DNA of 64,000 nt, taken from contig CAWDDF010000003.1 in NCBI GenBank assembly GCA_963801035.1, positions 496,001 to 560,000 on the forward strand. The letters run 5' to 3'. How positions within the stretch are numbered: position 1 is the stretch's first letter; each line of letters begins with the position of its first letter. Positions 44,984 to 52,796 of the stretch are shown here, in pieces. Made by a program: the position numbers and the translations under genes. Under the pieces are notes generated by a model. That model did not search any database and had not been told where the DNA came from. It worked only from the letters and a program-made list of their open reading frames with translations. This stretch comes from JACCZX01 sp963801035. Its GTDB lineage: Bacteria > Pseudomonadota > Gammaproteobacteria > Burkholderiales > Burkholderiaceae_F.

Positions 44984-45565
44984 ATGCTGAGAATTCGCGG
45001 CGCATCGATGCGTGCGCTCGCTATGTCATTTGTATCGGCGCTGCTGACAGCGTGTGCGACGGTACCGCCATCATCGCCGGCCGATCGTGCTTACAGCGGG
45101 CGCCTTGCGGTCACCACCGCGCTGGGCGAGCAGCGTGAAAACGTCTCTGGCCGCTTCAACTTCGAGATTCGGGGTCAGCAACAGGTTCTCGAGCTGTCAT
45201 CGCCGCTGGGCACCACGGTTGCCCGTGTCGAGATTGAACCGGGCGGCGCACGTGCGACCGGCCCACGAATGCAGGAAGTGCGCGGTGCCGATGCCGATGC
45301 CTTGACCGAGCAGCTGCTCGGCTGGCGTTTGCCGGTTTCCGGGCTGTCCGATTGGATCGAGGGACGACCGGTGCCGAACCGCTTTGCGCGCATCGAGCGC
45401 GACGGCGAACGTATCGTGCTTTTCGAACAGGACGGCTGGGTGATCCGATTGCCAGAATTCTTCGACGACACCGCTCGCCCTCGCCGCCTGGTGCTCGAGC
45501 GTCCGCCGGGCGCAAACACGCCGTCGGTCGTCTTGCGTTTGATTGTCGATGAGCCGGGTGGTTAG
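44984..45565 (+). CDS. lolB: outer-membrane lipoprotein insertion protein LolB
   Basis: 193 residues. Lipobox LLTAC (Cys24), then the LolB fold: YSGRLAVTTALGEQRENVSGRFNFE, and WRLPVSGLSDWIEGRPVP. LolB takes lipoproteins from LolA and places them in the outer membrane. The start is three bases after the TPR gene, and ispE follows after one gene, as in related genomes. Confidence 0.93.
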   Translation: MLRIRGASMRALAMSFVSALLTACATVPPSSPADRAYSGRLAVTTALGEQRENVSGRFNFEIRGQQQVLELSSPLGTTVARVEIEPGGARATGPRMQEVRGADADALTEQLLGWRLPVSGLSDWIEGRPVPNRFARIERDGERIVLFEQDGWVIRLPEFFDDTARPRRLVLERPPGANTPSVVLRLIVDEPGG

Positions 45566-45589
45566 TTGAAACTTACGGAGAGATCACGG

Positions 45590-46156
45590 ATGAAAACGCG
45601 TCGTGACGTTTTGCGCGACTCCGCTGCGCTGGCGGTGTCCTGTGCTCTGCCGGCAGCGCTGATCGGTTCCGCGCTCGCTCAACCGCAGGACGAGATCGCG
45701 CGCCAGCTCGATGTGCCCTACGTCCCGACACCGATGACTGTGGTCGACGCAATGCTTGACCTCGCAAAAGTCACCAAGTCCGACGTTGTTTATGACCTCG
45801 GCTGTGGCGATGGTCGCATTGTCGTGCGCGCGGCGACGCGATTCGGCTGCCGCGGAGTCGGCGTCGATCTAAACCCTGAGCGCGTCAAAGAAGCAAAAGC
45901 CAATGCGATTCGCGCCAACGTAGCCGAGCTGGCGCGCTTCGAAGTCGGTGACGTATTCGACTTCGATTTCAGTGGTGCCACCGTTGTCACGATGTATCTG
46001 CTGCCGAGTGTCAACCTGAAACTGCGCCCGCGATTACAAAAAGAACTGAAGCCGGGGACACGGCTCGTTTCGCACGACTTTCACATGGATGACTGGAAAG
46101 CGGAGACGGTGCGCGATGTCGGGCGTAGCCGAATCTATCTGTGGACGATACGTTGA
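45590..46156 (+). CDS. class I SAM-dependent methyltransferase with a Tat-like leader
   Basis: 188 residues. The SAM-binding motif VVYDLGCGDGRIVVRAATRF and the acidic residue in GVGVDLNPE are clear. A basic-hydrophobic leader precedes them: KTRRDVLRDSAALAVSCALPAALIG ending SALA. It resembles a twin-arginine signal. This would put a methyltransferase in the periplasm, where SAM is not expected; it could instead be a membrane-held or mis-predicted leader. The ATG at 45590 with GGAGAG upstream is preferred over TTG 45566. Substrate unknown. Confidence 0.8.
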   Translation: MKTRRDVLRDSAALAVSCALPAALIGSALAQPQDEIARQLDVPYVPTPMTVVDAMLDLAKVTKSDVVYDLGCGDGRIVVRAATRFGCRGVGVDLNPERVKEAKANAIRANVAELARFEVGDVFDFDFSGATVVTMYLLPSVNLKLRPRLQKELKPGTRLVSHDFHMDDWKAETVRDVGRSRIYLWTIR

Positions 46157-46161
46157 CGCTT

Positions 46162-46244
46162 CTCGTGTACGCGATGCTTCGCGTCGCACGTGCACCCGTC
46201 GCTTAGCTAGGCGCGCTTCCTTCTGAGCGGCCGCGCGTACGCGC
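46162..46244. repeat. REP-like palindromic repeat, copy B
   Basis: Bases 46162-46202 match copy A at 23016-23058 in three blocks; the centre GATGC/GCGTC differs from copy A but still pairs. The second shared block GCGGCCGCGCG is at 46227-46237 and runs into the perfect palindrome GCGCGTACGCGC (46233-46244). It starts five bases after the methyltransferase stop and fills most of the 139-base gap before ispE. Confidence 0.6.
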
Positions 46245-46295
46245 AGTACAAAAGCGGGGAAACGGCTCCCTTCGATCGCCACCTAGAATCGCGCG

Positions 46296-47174
46296 ATGGA
46301 GTTCGCGCTCGCACTGCCAGCCCCGGCCAAGCTCAATCTGTTCCTGCGAGTGACCGGCCGTCGCGCTGACGGCTATCACGAGCTGCAGACGGTCTACACG
46401 CTGATCGACCTCGCCGATTTGCTCGACTTCGAGCGGCGCGATGATGGCGCGATCGTGCGTGAAGGCGATCTGGTCGGTGACCTCGAGAACGACTTGGTGG
46501 TGCGTGCCGCGCGTGCCCTTCAGCATCATTCTGGAACGTCGCTCGGAGCAACCATCAGCGTAACGAAGCGCATTCCTGCCGGCAGCGGTCTCGGCGGCGG
46601 CTCATCGGACGCAGCGACGACGTTGATCGCGCTTAACCGGCTATGGTCCTTGAATCTGCCGCGCAGCGAATTGAGCGCAATCGGGCTTCCGCTCGGCGCT
46701 GACGTGCCTTTTTTCCTGCATGGCCAGGATGCGTTCGCCGAAGGCATCGGCGAGCGATTGACAACGGTTCAACTGCCGCCGCTATGGTTTGCGGTTTTGT
46801 GGCCGCGGGTGCACGTCTCGACAGCCGACATCTTCGCGGACGCAGGTTTGACACTTAATTCCAAAGCCACGAAAATAGCCGACTTTTCAGCGGTGGCGGC
46901 CCAATTGGTGGGCGAAGCCATCGGCAACTTAGACCTTCCGTCGTCACTGGTTAACGATCTCGAACCCGTCGCACGGCGCCGATATCCCGTCATCGATGAA
47001 GCGATCAAGCGTCTCGAGCGTTTTGGCACCGCGCGGATGACGGGCTCGGGCTCCGCGGTATTTCTGGCGACTCGAGCGAGAGAGCAGGCGGAATTGGCAA
47101 CCGCCGATGTGCCGCAAGGGTGGAGCGGTTGGGCCGTCAAGAAGCTGGTCGAGCATCCACTGGCGGTGTGGTAG
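46296..47174 (+). CDS. ispE: 4-diphosphocytidyl-2-C-methyl-D-erythritol kinase
   Basis: 292 residues of the GHMP kinase family: PAPAKLNLFLRVTGRRADGYH at the start, the ATP loop IPAGSGLGGGSSDAATTL, and GSGSAVFLA. It phosphorylates CDP-methylerythritol in the non-mevalonate isoprenoid pathway. The order lolB, ispE, tRNA-Gln, prs is conserved in Beta- and Gammaproteobacteria; here the methyltransferase gene is inserted. Confidence 0.96.
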   Translation: MEFALALPAPAKLNLFLRVTGRRADGYHELQTVYTLIDLADLLDFERRDDGAIVREGDLVGDLENDLVVRAARALQHHSGTSLGATISVTKRIPAGSGLGGGSSDAATTLIALNRLWSLNLPRSELSAIGLPLGADVPFFLHGQDAFAEGIGERLTTVQLPPLWFAVLWPRVHVSTADIFADAGLTLNSKATKIADFSAVAAQLVGEAIGNLDLPSSLVNDLEPVARRRYPVIDEAIKRLERFGTARMTGSGSAVFLATRAREQAELATADVPQGWSGWAVKKLVEHPLAVW

Positions 47175-47203
47175 ACAGTTGAGCTGTAGCAGTTCTAGTT
47201 TTT

Positions 47204-47280
47204 TGGGGAGTCGCCAAGCTGGTTAAGGCACCGGATTTTGATTCCGGCACTCGAAGGTTCGAATCCTTCCTCCCCAGCCA
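47204..47280 (+). tRNA. tRNA-Gln (anticodon TTG)
   Basis: 77 bases. Acceptor stem TGGGGAG/CTCCCCA, anticodon stem CCGGA/TCCGG with loop TTTTGAT reading TTG, T arm AAGG-TTCGAATC-CTT, and an encoded GCCA end. UUG is the glutamine anticodon. It lies between ispE and prs, the usual site. Confidence 0.97.
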
Positions 47281-47335
47281 GCTTTGTGAAGTCACTGAGC
47301 GGTGAGCCATTCAGTATGAGCCAGTAAGGCCGCAA

Positions 47336-48298
47336 ATGCAGATGCAGATGGTTCCCGACAATCTGATGGTGTTCACCGGCAACGCGAATCCGCGGCTGGC
47401 GAGTGCGGTCGCTCAGCATTTGAACATTCGACTGGGAAAAGCGCAGGTGTCGCGCTTTTCCGACGGCGAAGTGATGGTCGAGTTGTTCGAGAACGTGCGC
47501 GGAAAAGACGTATTCGTTTTGCAGTCGACGTGTGTGCCCACGAACGACAACCTGATGGAGTTGCTGATCATGGCCGATGCGCTGAAGCGCGCGTCAGCCG
47601 GGCGCATCACCGCGGCGATTCCGTATTTCGGCTATGCGCGGCAGGACCGTCGCCCGCGCAGCGCGCGCGTCGCGATCAGCGCGAAGGTAATCGCCAACAT
47701 GCTGCAGGTGGTCGGGATCAATCGCGTGCTGGTGATGGATCTGCACGCAGACCAGATCCAGGGATTTTTCGACATTCCGGTCGACAATATTTACGCCGCG
47801 CCGATTTTGCTGGGCGATTTGTGGAAGCACAACTTCGACAACCTGGTCGTTGTGTCGCCGGACATTGGAGGTGTCGTGCGCGCACGCGCGATTGCGAAGA
47901 CCGCCGAAGCCGATCTCGCGATCATCGACAAGCGGCGCCCGCGTGCCAATGTGGCCGAGGTGATGAACATCATCGGCGAAGTCGAGGGCCGCAACTGCGT
48001 CATCATGGATGATATGGTCGACACCGCCAATACGCTGTGTCAGGCTGCGCAGGCGTTGCGCAACGCTGGTGCGCTGCGAGTGATGGCGTATGCGACACAT
48101 CCGGTCCTGTCGGGTAAGGCAGTTGAGAGGATTTCGAACTCGGTTCTCGACGAGCTGGTCGTCACTGACACGATTCCGCTGACACCGGAGGCGCTAGCAT
48201 GTTCGAAGATCCGGCAGTTGTCGTGCGCGGCACTGCTGGGCGAAACGATTTCGCGTATTGCACGCGAAGACTCGGTGAGCAGCTTGTTCATCGAGTAA
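47336..48298 (+). CDS. prs: ribose-phosphate pyrophosphokinase
   Basis: 320 residues. It makes PRPP from ribose 5-phosphate and ATP for nucleotide, histidine and tryptophan synthesis. MVFTGNANPRLA at the start, the ribose/ATP region RQDRRPRSARVAISAK, the loop DLHADQIQGFFDIPVDNIYA and the PRPP-binding motif VIMDDMVDTANTL are present. TAAGG lies a few bases before the ATG. Several in-frame ATGs crowd the first five codons; the first is used. Confidence 0.97.
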   Translation: MQMQMVPDNLMVFTGNANPRLASAVAQHLNIRLGKAQVSRFSDGEVMVELFENVRGKDVFVLQSTCVPTNDNLMELLIMADALKRASAGRITAAIPYFGYARQDRRPRSARVAISAKVIANMLQVVGINRVLVMDLHADQIQGFFDIPVDNIYAAPILLGDLWKHNFDNLVVVSPDIGGVVRARAIAKTAEADLAIIDKRRPRANVAEVMNIIGEVEGRNCVIMDDMVDTANTLCQAAQALRNAGALRVMAYATHPVLSGKAVERISNSVLDELVVTDTIPLTPEALACSKIRQLSCAALLGETISRIAREDSVSSLFIE

Positions 48299-48350
48299 TT
48301 GCAACTGCAGTGATGGCTGGTCGCGGTCTACTGCATAACTGGGAGTTCCA

Positions 48351-49079
48351 ATGAAAGTAGTAGCTAACAAACGAGACGCGCAGGGAACGGGTGCGAGCCG
48401 CCGTCTGCGCCACGCGGGCAAAGTGCCGGGCGTTCTGTACGGCGGCAAAGGCGATGCACAGGCCATCGCAGTTGACCACAACCCATTGTTCCACGCGCTG
48501 CGTAAGGAAAAATTCCACGCGTCGATTCTGGACATGGAACTTGACGGTGCGAGCGAGCGCGTGTTGCTGCGCGCCTTTCAGATGCATCCGTACAAGGCCC
48601 AGGTGCTGCACATCGATTTTCAGCGCGTCTCCGAAGATCAGAAGCTGCACATGCGCGTTCCGCTGCACTTCTCCGGTCAGGAAAGTTCCCCTGCATCGAA
48701 GACCGACGGTGTGCTGATCAGCCACGTGATGTCGGAAGTGGCGATTGCCTGTTTGCCGAAGGATTTGCCCGAGTACGTTGCGGTCGATCTGTCGAATTTG
48801 ACGGTTAACGACACGGTGCGCGTGCGCGATCTGAAAATGCCTGACGGTGTCGTGCCGGTGTTAAAAGGCAAGGAAAATCCAGTCGTCGTGGCGGTCACCG
48901 TCCGCGGCGAAGAAGTTGCGGAAGAAGCGGTGGAGGCCACGGCGGTGGCAGCAGCAGTGGAAGTTCCCGCCACGGCGCAGAAAGCGCCGACACCGGAGGA
49001 AGCTGCGGCTGCGGCCAAGGGTGACAAAGGTGGTAAAGGTGGCAAGGGTGACAAAGGAGACAAAGAGAAGAAGAAATAA
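48351..49079 (+). CDS. rplY: 50S ribosomal protein L25/general stress protein Ctc
   Basis: 242 residues, the long two-domain form: the 5S rRNA-binding part (GTGASRRLRHAGKVPGVLYGG) and the beta TL5/CTC domain (PLHFSGQESSPASKTDGVL). The last 50 residues are Ala/Glu-rich and then Lys/Gly-rich (repeats of GDKGGKG), likely disordered and RNA-contacting. GGAG sits five bases before the ATG. A terminator follows before pth. Confidence 0.96.
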   Translation: MKVVANKRDAQGTGASRRLRHAGKVPGVLYGGKGDAQAIAVDHNPLFHALRKEKFHASILDMELDGASERVLLRAFQMHPYKAQVLHIDFQRVSEDQKLHMRVPLHFSGQESSPASKTDGVLISHVMSEVAIACLPKDLPEYVAVDLSNLTVNDTVRVRDLKMPDGVVPVLKGKENPVVVAVTVRGEEVAEEAVEATAVAAAVEVPATAQKAPTPEEAAAAAKGDKGGKGGKGDKGDKEKKK

Positions 49080-49128
49080 GCAAAATAAGAACGCTAAAGC
49101 GAACAGCAATAGCGCTGCGGCACAATCC

Positions 49129-49161
49129 AGCCCGCCGCCGATTATCGGCCGCGGGCTTTTT
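49129..49161 (+). terminator. rho-independent terminator after rplY
   Basis: Arms AGCCCGC (49129-49135) and GCGGGCT (49151-49157) with an inner CCG/CGG pairing, followed by TTTTT. It ends six bases before the pth ATG, so pth is reached by read-through or has a promoter inside this gap. Confidence 0.8.
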
Positions 49162-49166
49162 CATTA

Positions 49167-49760
49167 ATGGAACACAGCAACAACATCCGATTGATCGTCG
49201 GGCTTGGCAATACCGGCGCCGAATACGAAGACACCCGGCACAACGCGGGCTTTTGGTACGTCGATGCAGTGGCGAGCCGATTGGGTGCCCGCTTTTCCAG
49301 CGAACGCAAGTTTCACGGCGACGTTGCACGTGCTCGCGTCGATGGCAGCGAACTGTGGCTGCTGAAGCCCAACACCTACGTCAATCGCTCCGGGCAGGCG
49401 GTCGTAGCCCTTGCGCTCTATTACAAAGTGCTACCGACGCAAATCCTGGTCGCGCACGATGAGCTAGATCTGCCGCCTGGAGCGATAAAACTCAAGCTTG
49501 GCGGGGGAACTGCCGGTCACAACGGGCTCAAGGACACGCAGGCACGCTTATCGACGCCGGAATTCTGGCGTCTGCGCATCGGCATCGGTCATCCGCGCAC
49601 ACTGCAACTCGAGCAGGATGTCGGCGACTTCGTGCTGCATCCGCCGCGCAAGGACGAACAGCCGGCGATCGATCAGGCTCTGGAGCGCGCCGAGGGGATT
49701 GTCGATCTACTGGTGGACGGCAAGTTCGAGGCTGCGATGCTGCGGCTTCATACGCGCTAG
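49167..49760 (+). CDS. pth: peptidyl-tRNA hydrolase
   Basis: 197 residues. Frees tRNA from stalled peptidyl-tRNA. The catalytic histidine is in DTRHNAGFW, with LLKPNTYVNRSG, HDELDLPPGAIKLKLGGG and GHNGLKD completing the family pattern. The stop overlaps the end of the convergent acetyltransferase gene by four bases. Confidence 0.97.
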   Translation: MEHSNNIRLIVGLGNTGAEYEDTRHNAGFWYVDAVASRLGARFSSERKFHGDVARARVDGSELWLLKPNTYVNRSGQAVVALALYYKVLPTQILVAHDELDLPPGAIKLKLGGGTAGHNGLKDTQARLSTPEFWRLRIGIGHPRTLQLEQDVGDFVLHPPRKDEQPAIDQALERAEGIVDLLVDGKFEAAMLRLHTR

Positions 49761-50345
49761 CTCGCAACTCCGCTGTCGCGCGGAACCGCGGCAAGATACT
49801 CGTCCAACGTCTCGCCGGGCATCGGTTTGACCATCGTGATTAGTACGTGACTCAGATCACCGAGGACGTAGCCGTCCCGGCGTTTTACTTCTACGTAACC
49901 CACACGCCGCCAGAAGGCTTCCGCGCGATGATTTGCCGCGACCACGCCCAGTCTTAACCAACGCGCGCCACGTTCGAGCGTCCAATGTTCATAAGCTTCA
50001 TGCAGGCGATGCGCAAAGCCCGATCCGTGCGTTCGGGTTGCCGTCATGAAAAATCCGAGGTGATAGACACCGGTCGCCAGCAAGTCCGCGGCGATGCCAA
50101 GATGTCCGAGAATTTCCCGTGTCGAACGGTGACGAACCAGAAGCGACAAATGTTCGCTGTAACCCATGTCGGCGGGCGGTAATTGGTCGAAACTTTTGGC
50201 TGCATCGTTTGCGGGCGGACGATGACCTTGCGTGATCAGCCAGTACTCCGGGTTCGATTCGATGAACGCCTGAAGCTCGGCTATCTCTTCTCTTGCAACC
50301 TGGTGAGCGATGAACTCATCCGTCTCAAACCCAGACGCCCGCCAT
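49757..50345 (-). pseudogene. GNAT-family N-acetyltransferase, frameshifted near its start
   Basis: From the ATG at 50167 only 136 residues are encoded, but the same frame is open and family-like further upstream (ELQAFIESNPEYWLI; FDQLPPADMGYSE), with no usual start codon before a stop at 50345. One frame over, an ATG at 50345-50343 overlaps the stop of the upstream GNAT as TGATG. Dropping one base within 50327-50333 (TGGGTTT) joins that start to the body. The acetyl-CoA fold and TATRTHGSGFAHRLHEAY loop mark a GNAT. Substrate unknown. The break may be a sequence error. Confidence 0.7.
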
Positions 50346-50794
50346 CAAAGATCCAGTGCCATCACCTTCTCGCCTTCTTCCTCCTGGCCGGTATAGATGA
50401 AGCCCAGCGAGCGATAAAAACGCCCGAGCGAATCTGCCTTGCTCATATGCGATACGAGCAGTTTTTTCGCCCCCGGTCGCGTACGCACGTGATCGATCAA
50501 CAGCTTCACCGCCGCATGCCCAAGCCCTTTGCGCTGATGCGCTTTGTCGATCATCAGTCGCCATAGAAAGAAGTCTGGCTCGTCGGGATTCTCGACGAGC
50601 GTGGGGTCGTACAGCATCACGAATCCGACGAGTACTTCGTCGTCGTAGATCGCGCGAAACCATGCCTCGTCGTAGAACGACGCCTCGGCGATCGATACCG
50701 CGTTGGGCGCCACCTGCGTCGCGTCGTCGCCCGCGTCCAGCGTGCATACCGCGCGCAATGTCTGGCGAGTGACTTCCTTGAGAGCAACGTTCAT
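50345..50794 (-). CDS. GNAT-family N-acetyltransferase
   Basis: 149 residues from the ATG at 50794 (MNVALKEVTRQTL); the frame is open 11 codons further without family sequence. The CoA-binding loop QRKGLGHAAVKLLIDHV and the strand FLWRLMIDKAHQ are clear, and the end GEKVMALDL matches spermine/spermidine-acetyltransferase-like (PaiA-type) members. Substrate not determinable. Its stop overlaps the likely start of the second GNAT. Divergent from ychF with about 40 bases between starts. Confidence 0.85.
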   Translation of the reverse strand: MNVALKEVTRQTLRAVCTLDAGDDATQVAPNAVSIAEASFYDEAWFRAIYDDEVLVGFVMLYDPTLVENPDEPDFFLWRLMIDKAHQRKGLGHAAVKLLIDHVRTRPGAKKLLVSHMSKADSLGRFYRSLGFIYTGQEEEGEKVMALDL

Positions 50795-50836
50795 CAGGCT
50801 TGCGATAATCGCACTTTCGCAACTCAAAAGTCACTG

Positions 50837-51943
50837 ATGGCAGTCAAATGCGGCATCGTCGGACTCCCCAACGTCGGCAAATCAACGCTCTTCAATGCGC
50901 TGACGAAGGCCGGTATTGCCGCCGAAAATTATCCCTTCTGCACGATCGAGCCGAACGTCGGTATTGTGGAAGTCCCCGACCCACGTCTGCAAGCGCTAGC
51001 TGCGATTGCAAAACCCGATAAGGTCATTCCGGCTGCGGTTGAGTTCGTCGACATCGCCGGACTTGTTGCTGGAGCAAGCAAGGGCGAGGGTCTTGGCAAT
51101 CAGTTCCTTGCGAATATCCGGGAGTGCGATGCGATTGCGCACATCGTGCGCTGCTTCGAGGATCCAAATGTCGTGCATGTCGCCGGTCGCATCGACCCGA
51201 TATCGGACATCGAGGTGATCAACACGGAGCTGGCGTTGGCGGACCTTGCAACCGCTGACAAACAGCTCGCGAAGTACAGCAAAGTCGCGAAGTCGGCAGG
51301 CCAGAGTGCCGACGTCAAGGAAGCCAAGCGGCTGGTCGACGTGCTCGAAAAAATCCTTCCGGTGCTCAACCAGGCGCAGCCTGTGCGCAGCATTGATCTG
51401 TCCGCCGAGGAACACGCGACGATCCGTCCTTTGTTCCTGCTCACTGCCAAACCGACGATGTACGTCGCCAACGTCGAAGAGCATGGCTTCGACAACAATC
51501 CGTTGCTCGACAAAGTGCGCGCTCACGCTGCAAAGGAAGGCGCGCCGGTCGTCGCCGTCTGTGCAAAGATCGAAGCGGAGATCGCCGACCTTTCCGACGA
51601 GGACATGGGGATTTTTCTGGCCGACATGGGAATGAGCGAGCCAGGGTTGAATCGTGTGATTCGTGCGGGCTACGCACTGCTTGGCCTGTTGACTTATTTC
51701 ACCGCCGGGCCGAAAGAGGTTCGCGCATGGACGGTAACCGCGGGCTCGACCGCGCCGCAGGCTGCGGGAGTGATTCACACCGATTTTGAGAAGGGCTTTA
51801 TTCGCGCCGAGACGATTACCTACGACGACTATGTCAGGTGCAAGGGCGAAAACGGCGCGAAAGATGCGGGCAAGATGAGGCTGGAAGGAAAGGACTATGT
51901 CGTGCGCGACGGCGACGTGATGCACTTCCGATTCAACGTGTAG
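50837..51943 (+). CDS. ychF: redox-regulated ATPase YchF (Obg-like GTPase family)
   Basis: 368 residues. G1 GLPNVGKST, switch NYPFCTIEPNVG, G3 region DIAGLVAGASKGEGLGNQFL, then a coiled-coil domain and a C-terminal TGS domain (YFTAGPKEVRAWTV). YchF binds the ribosome and prefers ATP to GTP. It follows pth in many Proteobacteria; here the two GNAT genes are inserted on the other strand. Confidence 0.97.
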   Translation: MAVKCGIVGLPNVGKSTLFNALTKAGIAAENYPFCTIEPNVGIVEVPDPRLQALAAIAKPDKVIPAAVEFVDIAGLVAGASKGEGLGNQFLANIRECDAIAHIVRCFEDPNVVHVAGRIDPISDIEVINTELALADLATADKQLAKYSKVAKSAGQSADVKEAKRLVDVLEKILPVLNQAQPVRSIDLSAEEHATIRPLFLLTAKPTMYVANVEEHGFDNNPLLDKVRAHAAKEGAPVVAVCAKIEAEIADLSDEDMGIFLADMGMSEPGLNRVIRAGYALLGLLTYFTAGPKEVRAWTVTAGSTAPQAAGVIHTDFEKGFIRAETITYDDYVRCKGENGAKDAGKMRLEGKDYVVRDGDVMHFRFNV

Positions 51944-51955
51944 GCAAGGAGCAGG

Positions 51956-52796
51956 ATGATCGCTCGTGTCGACGCGCTATGGATGTATCCAGTCAAGGGC
52001 TGCCGCGGTTTCAGCACGCCCGCTGCGACGCTCGCATCCACAGGGCTCGAGCTCGACGGAATCGGCGATCGCGAGTGGGTCGTGGTCGACGATAAAGGCG
52101 AGTTCCTCAGCCAGCGAGAGCTGCCGAAGATGTCGCAGATTCAAACGCGCTTCACGGGTGAATCGCTGCGATTAACGGCGCCCGGCATGCTTCAGCTCGA
52201 CGTACCTTTTGAATCGGAAGGCGACGTGATCAAGGTGCGCGTGTGGAACGATGAGGTCGCTGCGGTGACGCAGGGACGCCATTGCGGACGCATGGTTCTC
52301 GCAATTTCTCGGACTGCAGTGCCGACTCGTGCGCTTCGATCCCGAGGCGTCACGGATATCGAACCCGAAGTACACGGGCGCACTCCTAGCACCATATAAA
52401 TTCGCGGACGCGTTCGCATTACTTGTTTGCTCGACCGCATCGCTTGCCGAATTGAACAGCCGGCTGGCCGCTAAGGGGCACGCCGCGGTCACTATCGAGC
52501 GCTTCCGGCCGAACATCGTTCTCAACGAGGTTGAAGCCTTTGACGAGGACTACATCGATCACTTCACAATCGGCGACGCGAAGTTGCGCGTCGTGAAACC
52601 ATGCGTGCGGTGCGCCGTACCGAACGTTGATCCGTCAACCGGAGAGGCCGGTTTTGAGCCGGGAGATACGCTCGCGACCTACCGTAACGACGTTCGCGCG
52701 GGCGGCGTGACGTTCGGCGTCAATGCTGTCATTGAATCAGGTGCCGGCGTTCGGCTTGTGGTCGGCGACGCAGTTGGCGTGAATCTGCGTTTCTAG
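51956..52796 (+). pseudogene. MOSC-domain protein (YcbX-like), net +1 frameshift
   Basis: The first frame (51956-52399) gives the MOSC N-terminal beta-barrel: ALWMYPVKGCRGFS, GIGDREWVVVDDKGEF and VIKVRVWNDEVAAVTQG. After about 52274 the family sequence continues one frame over: DAIADAWFSQFLGLQCRLVRFDPE, then RFRPNIVLNE, KPCVRCAVPNVD with the molybdenum-cofactor-type cysteine, and a stop at 52794-52796. CAG-G-GAC at 52271-52277 suggests two bases lost from a Gln-Gly-Asp codon run, or one gained. Members bind sulfurated molybdenum cofactor or reduce N-hydroxylated bases. The break may be a sequence error. Confidence 0.8.

Noticed and set aside
50996..51925. A 309-codon frame antisense to ychF
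   Set aside because: It mirrors the strongly conserved ychF codons and shows no protein family of its own.
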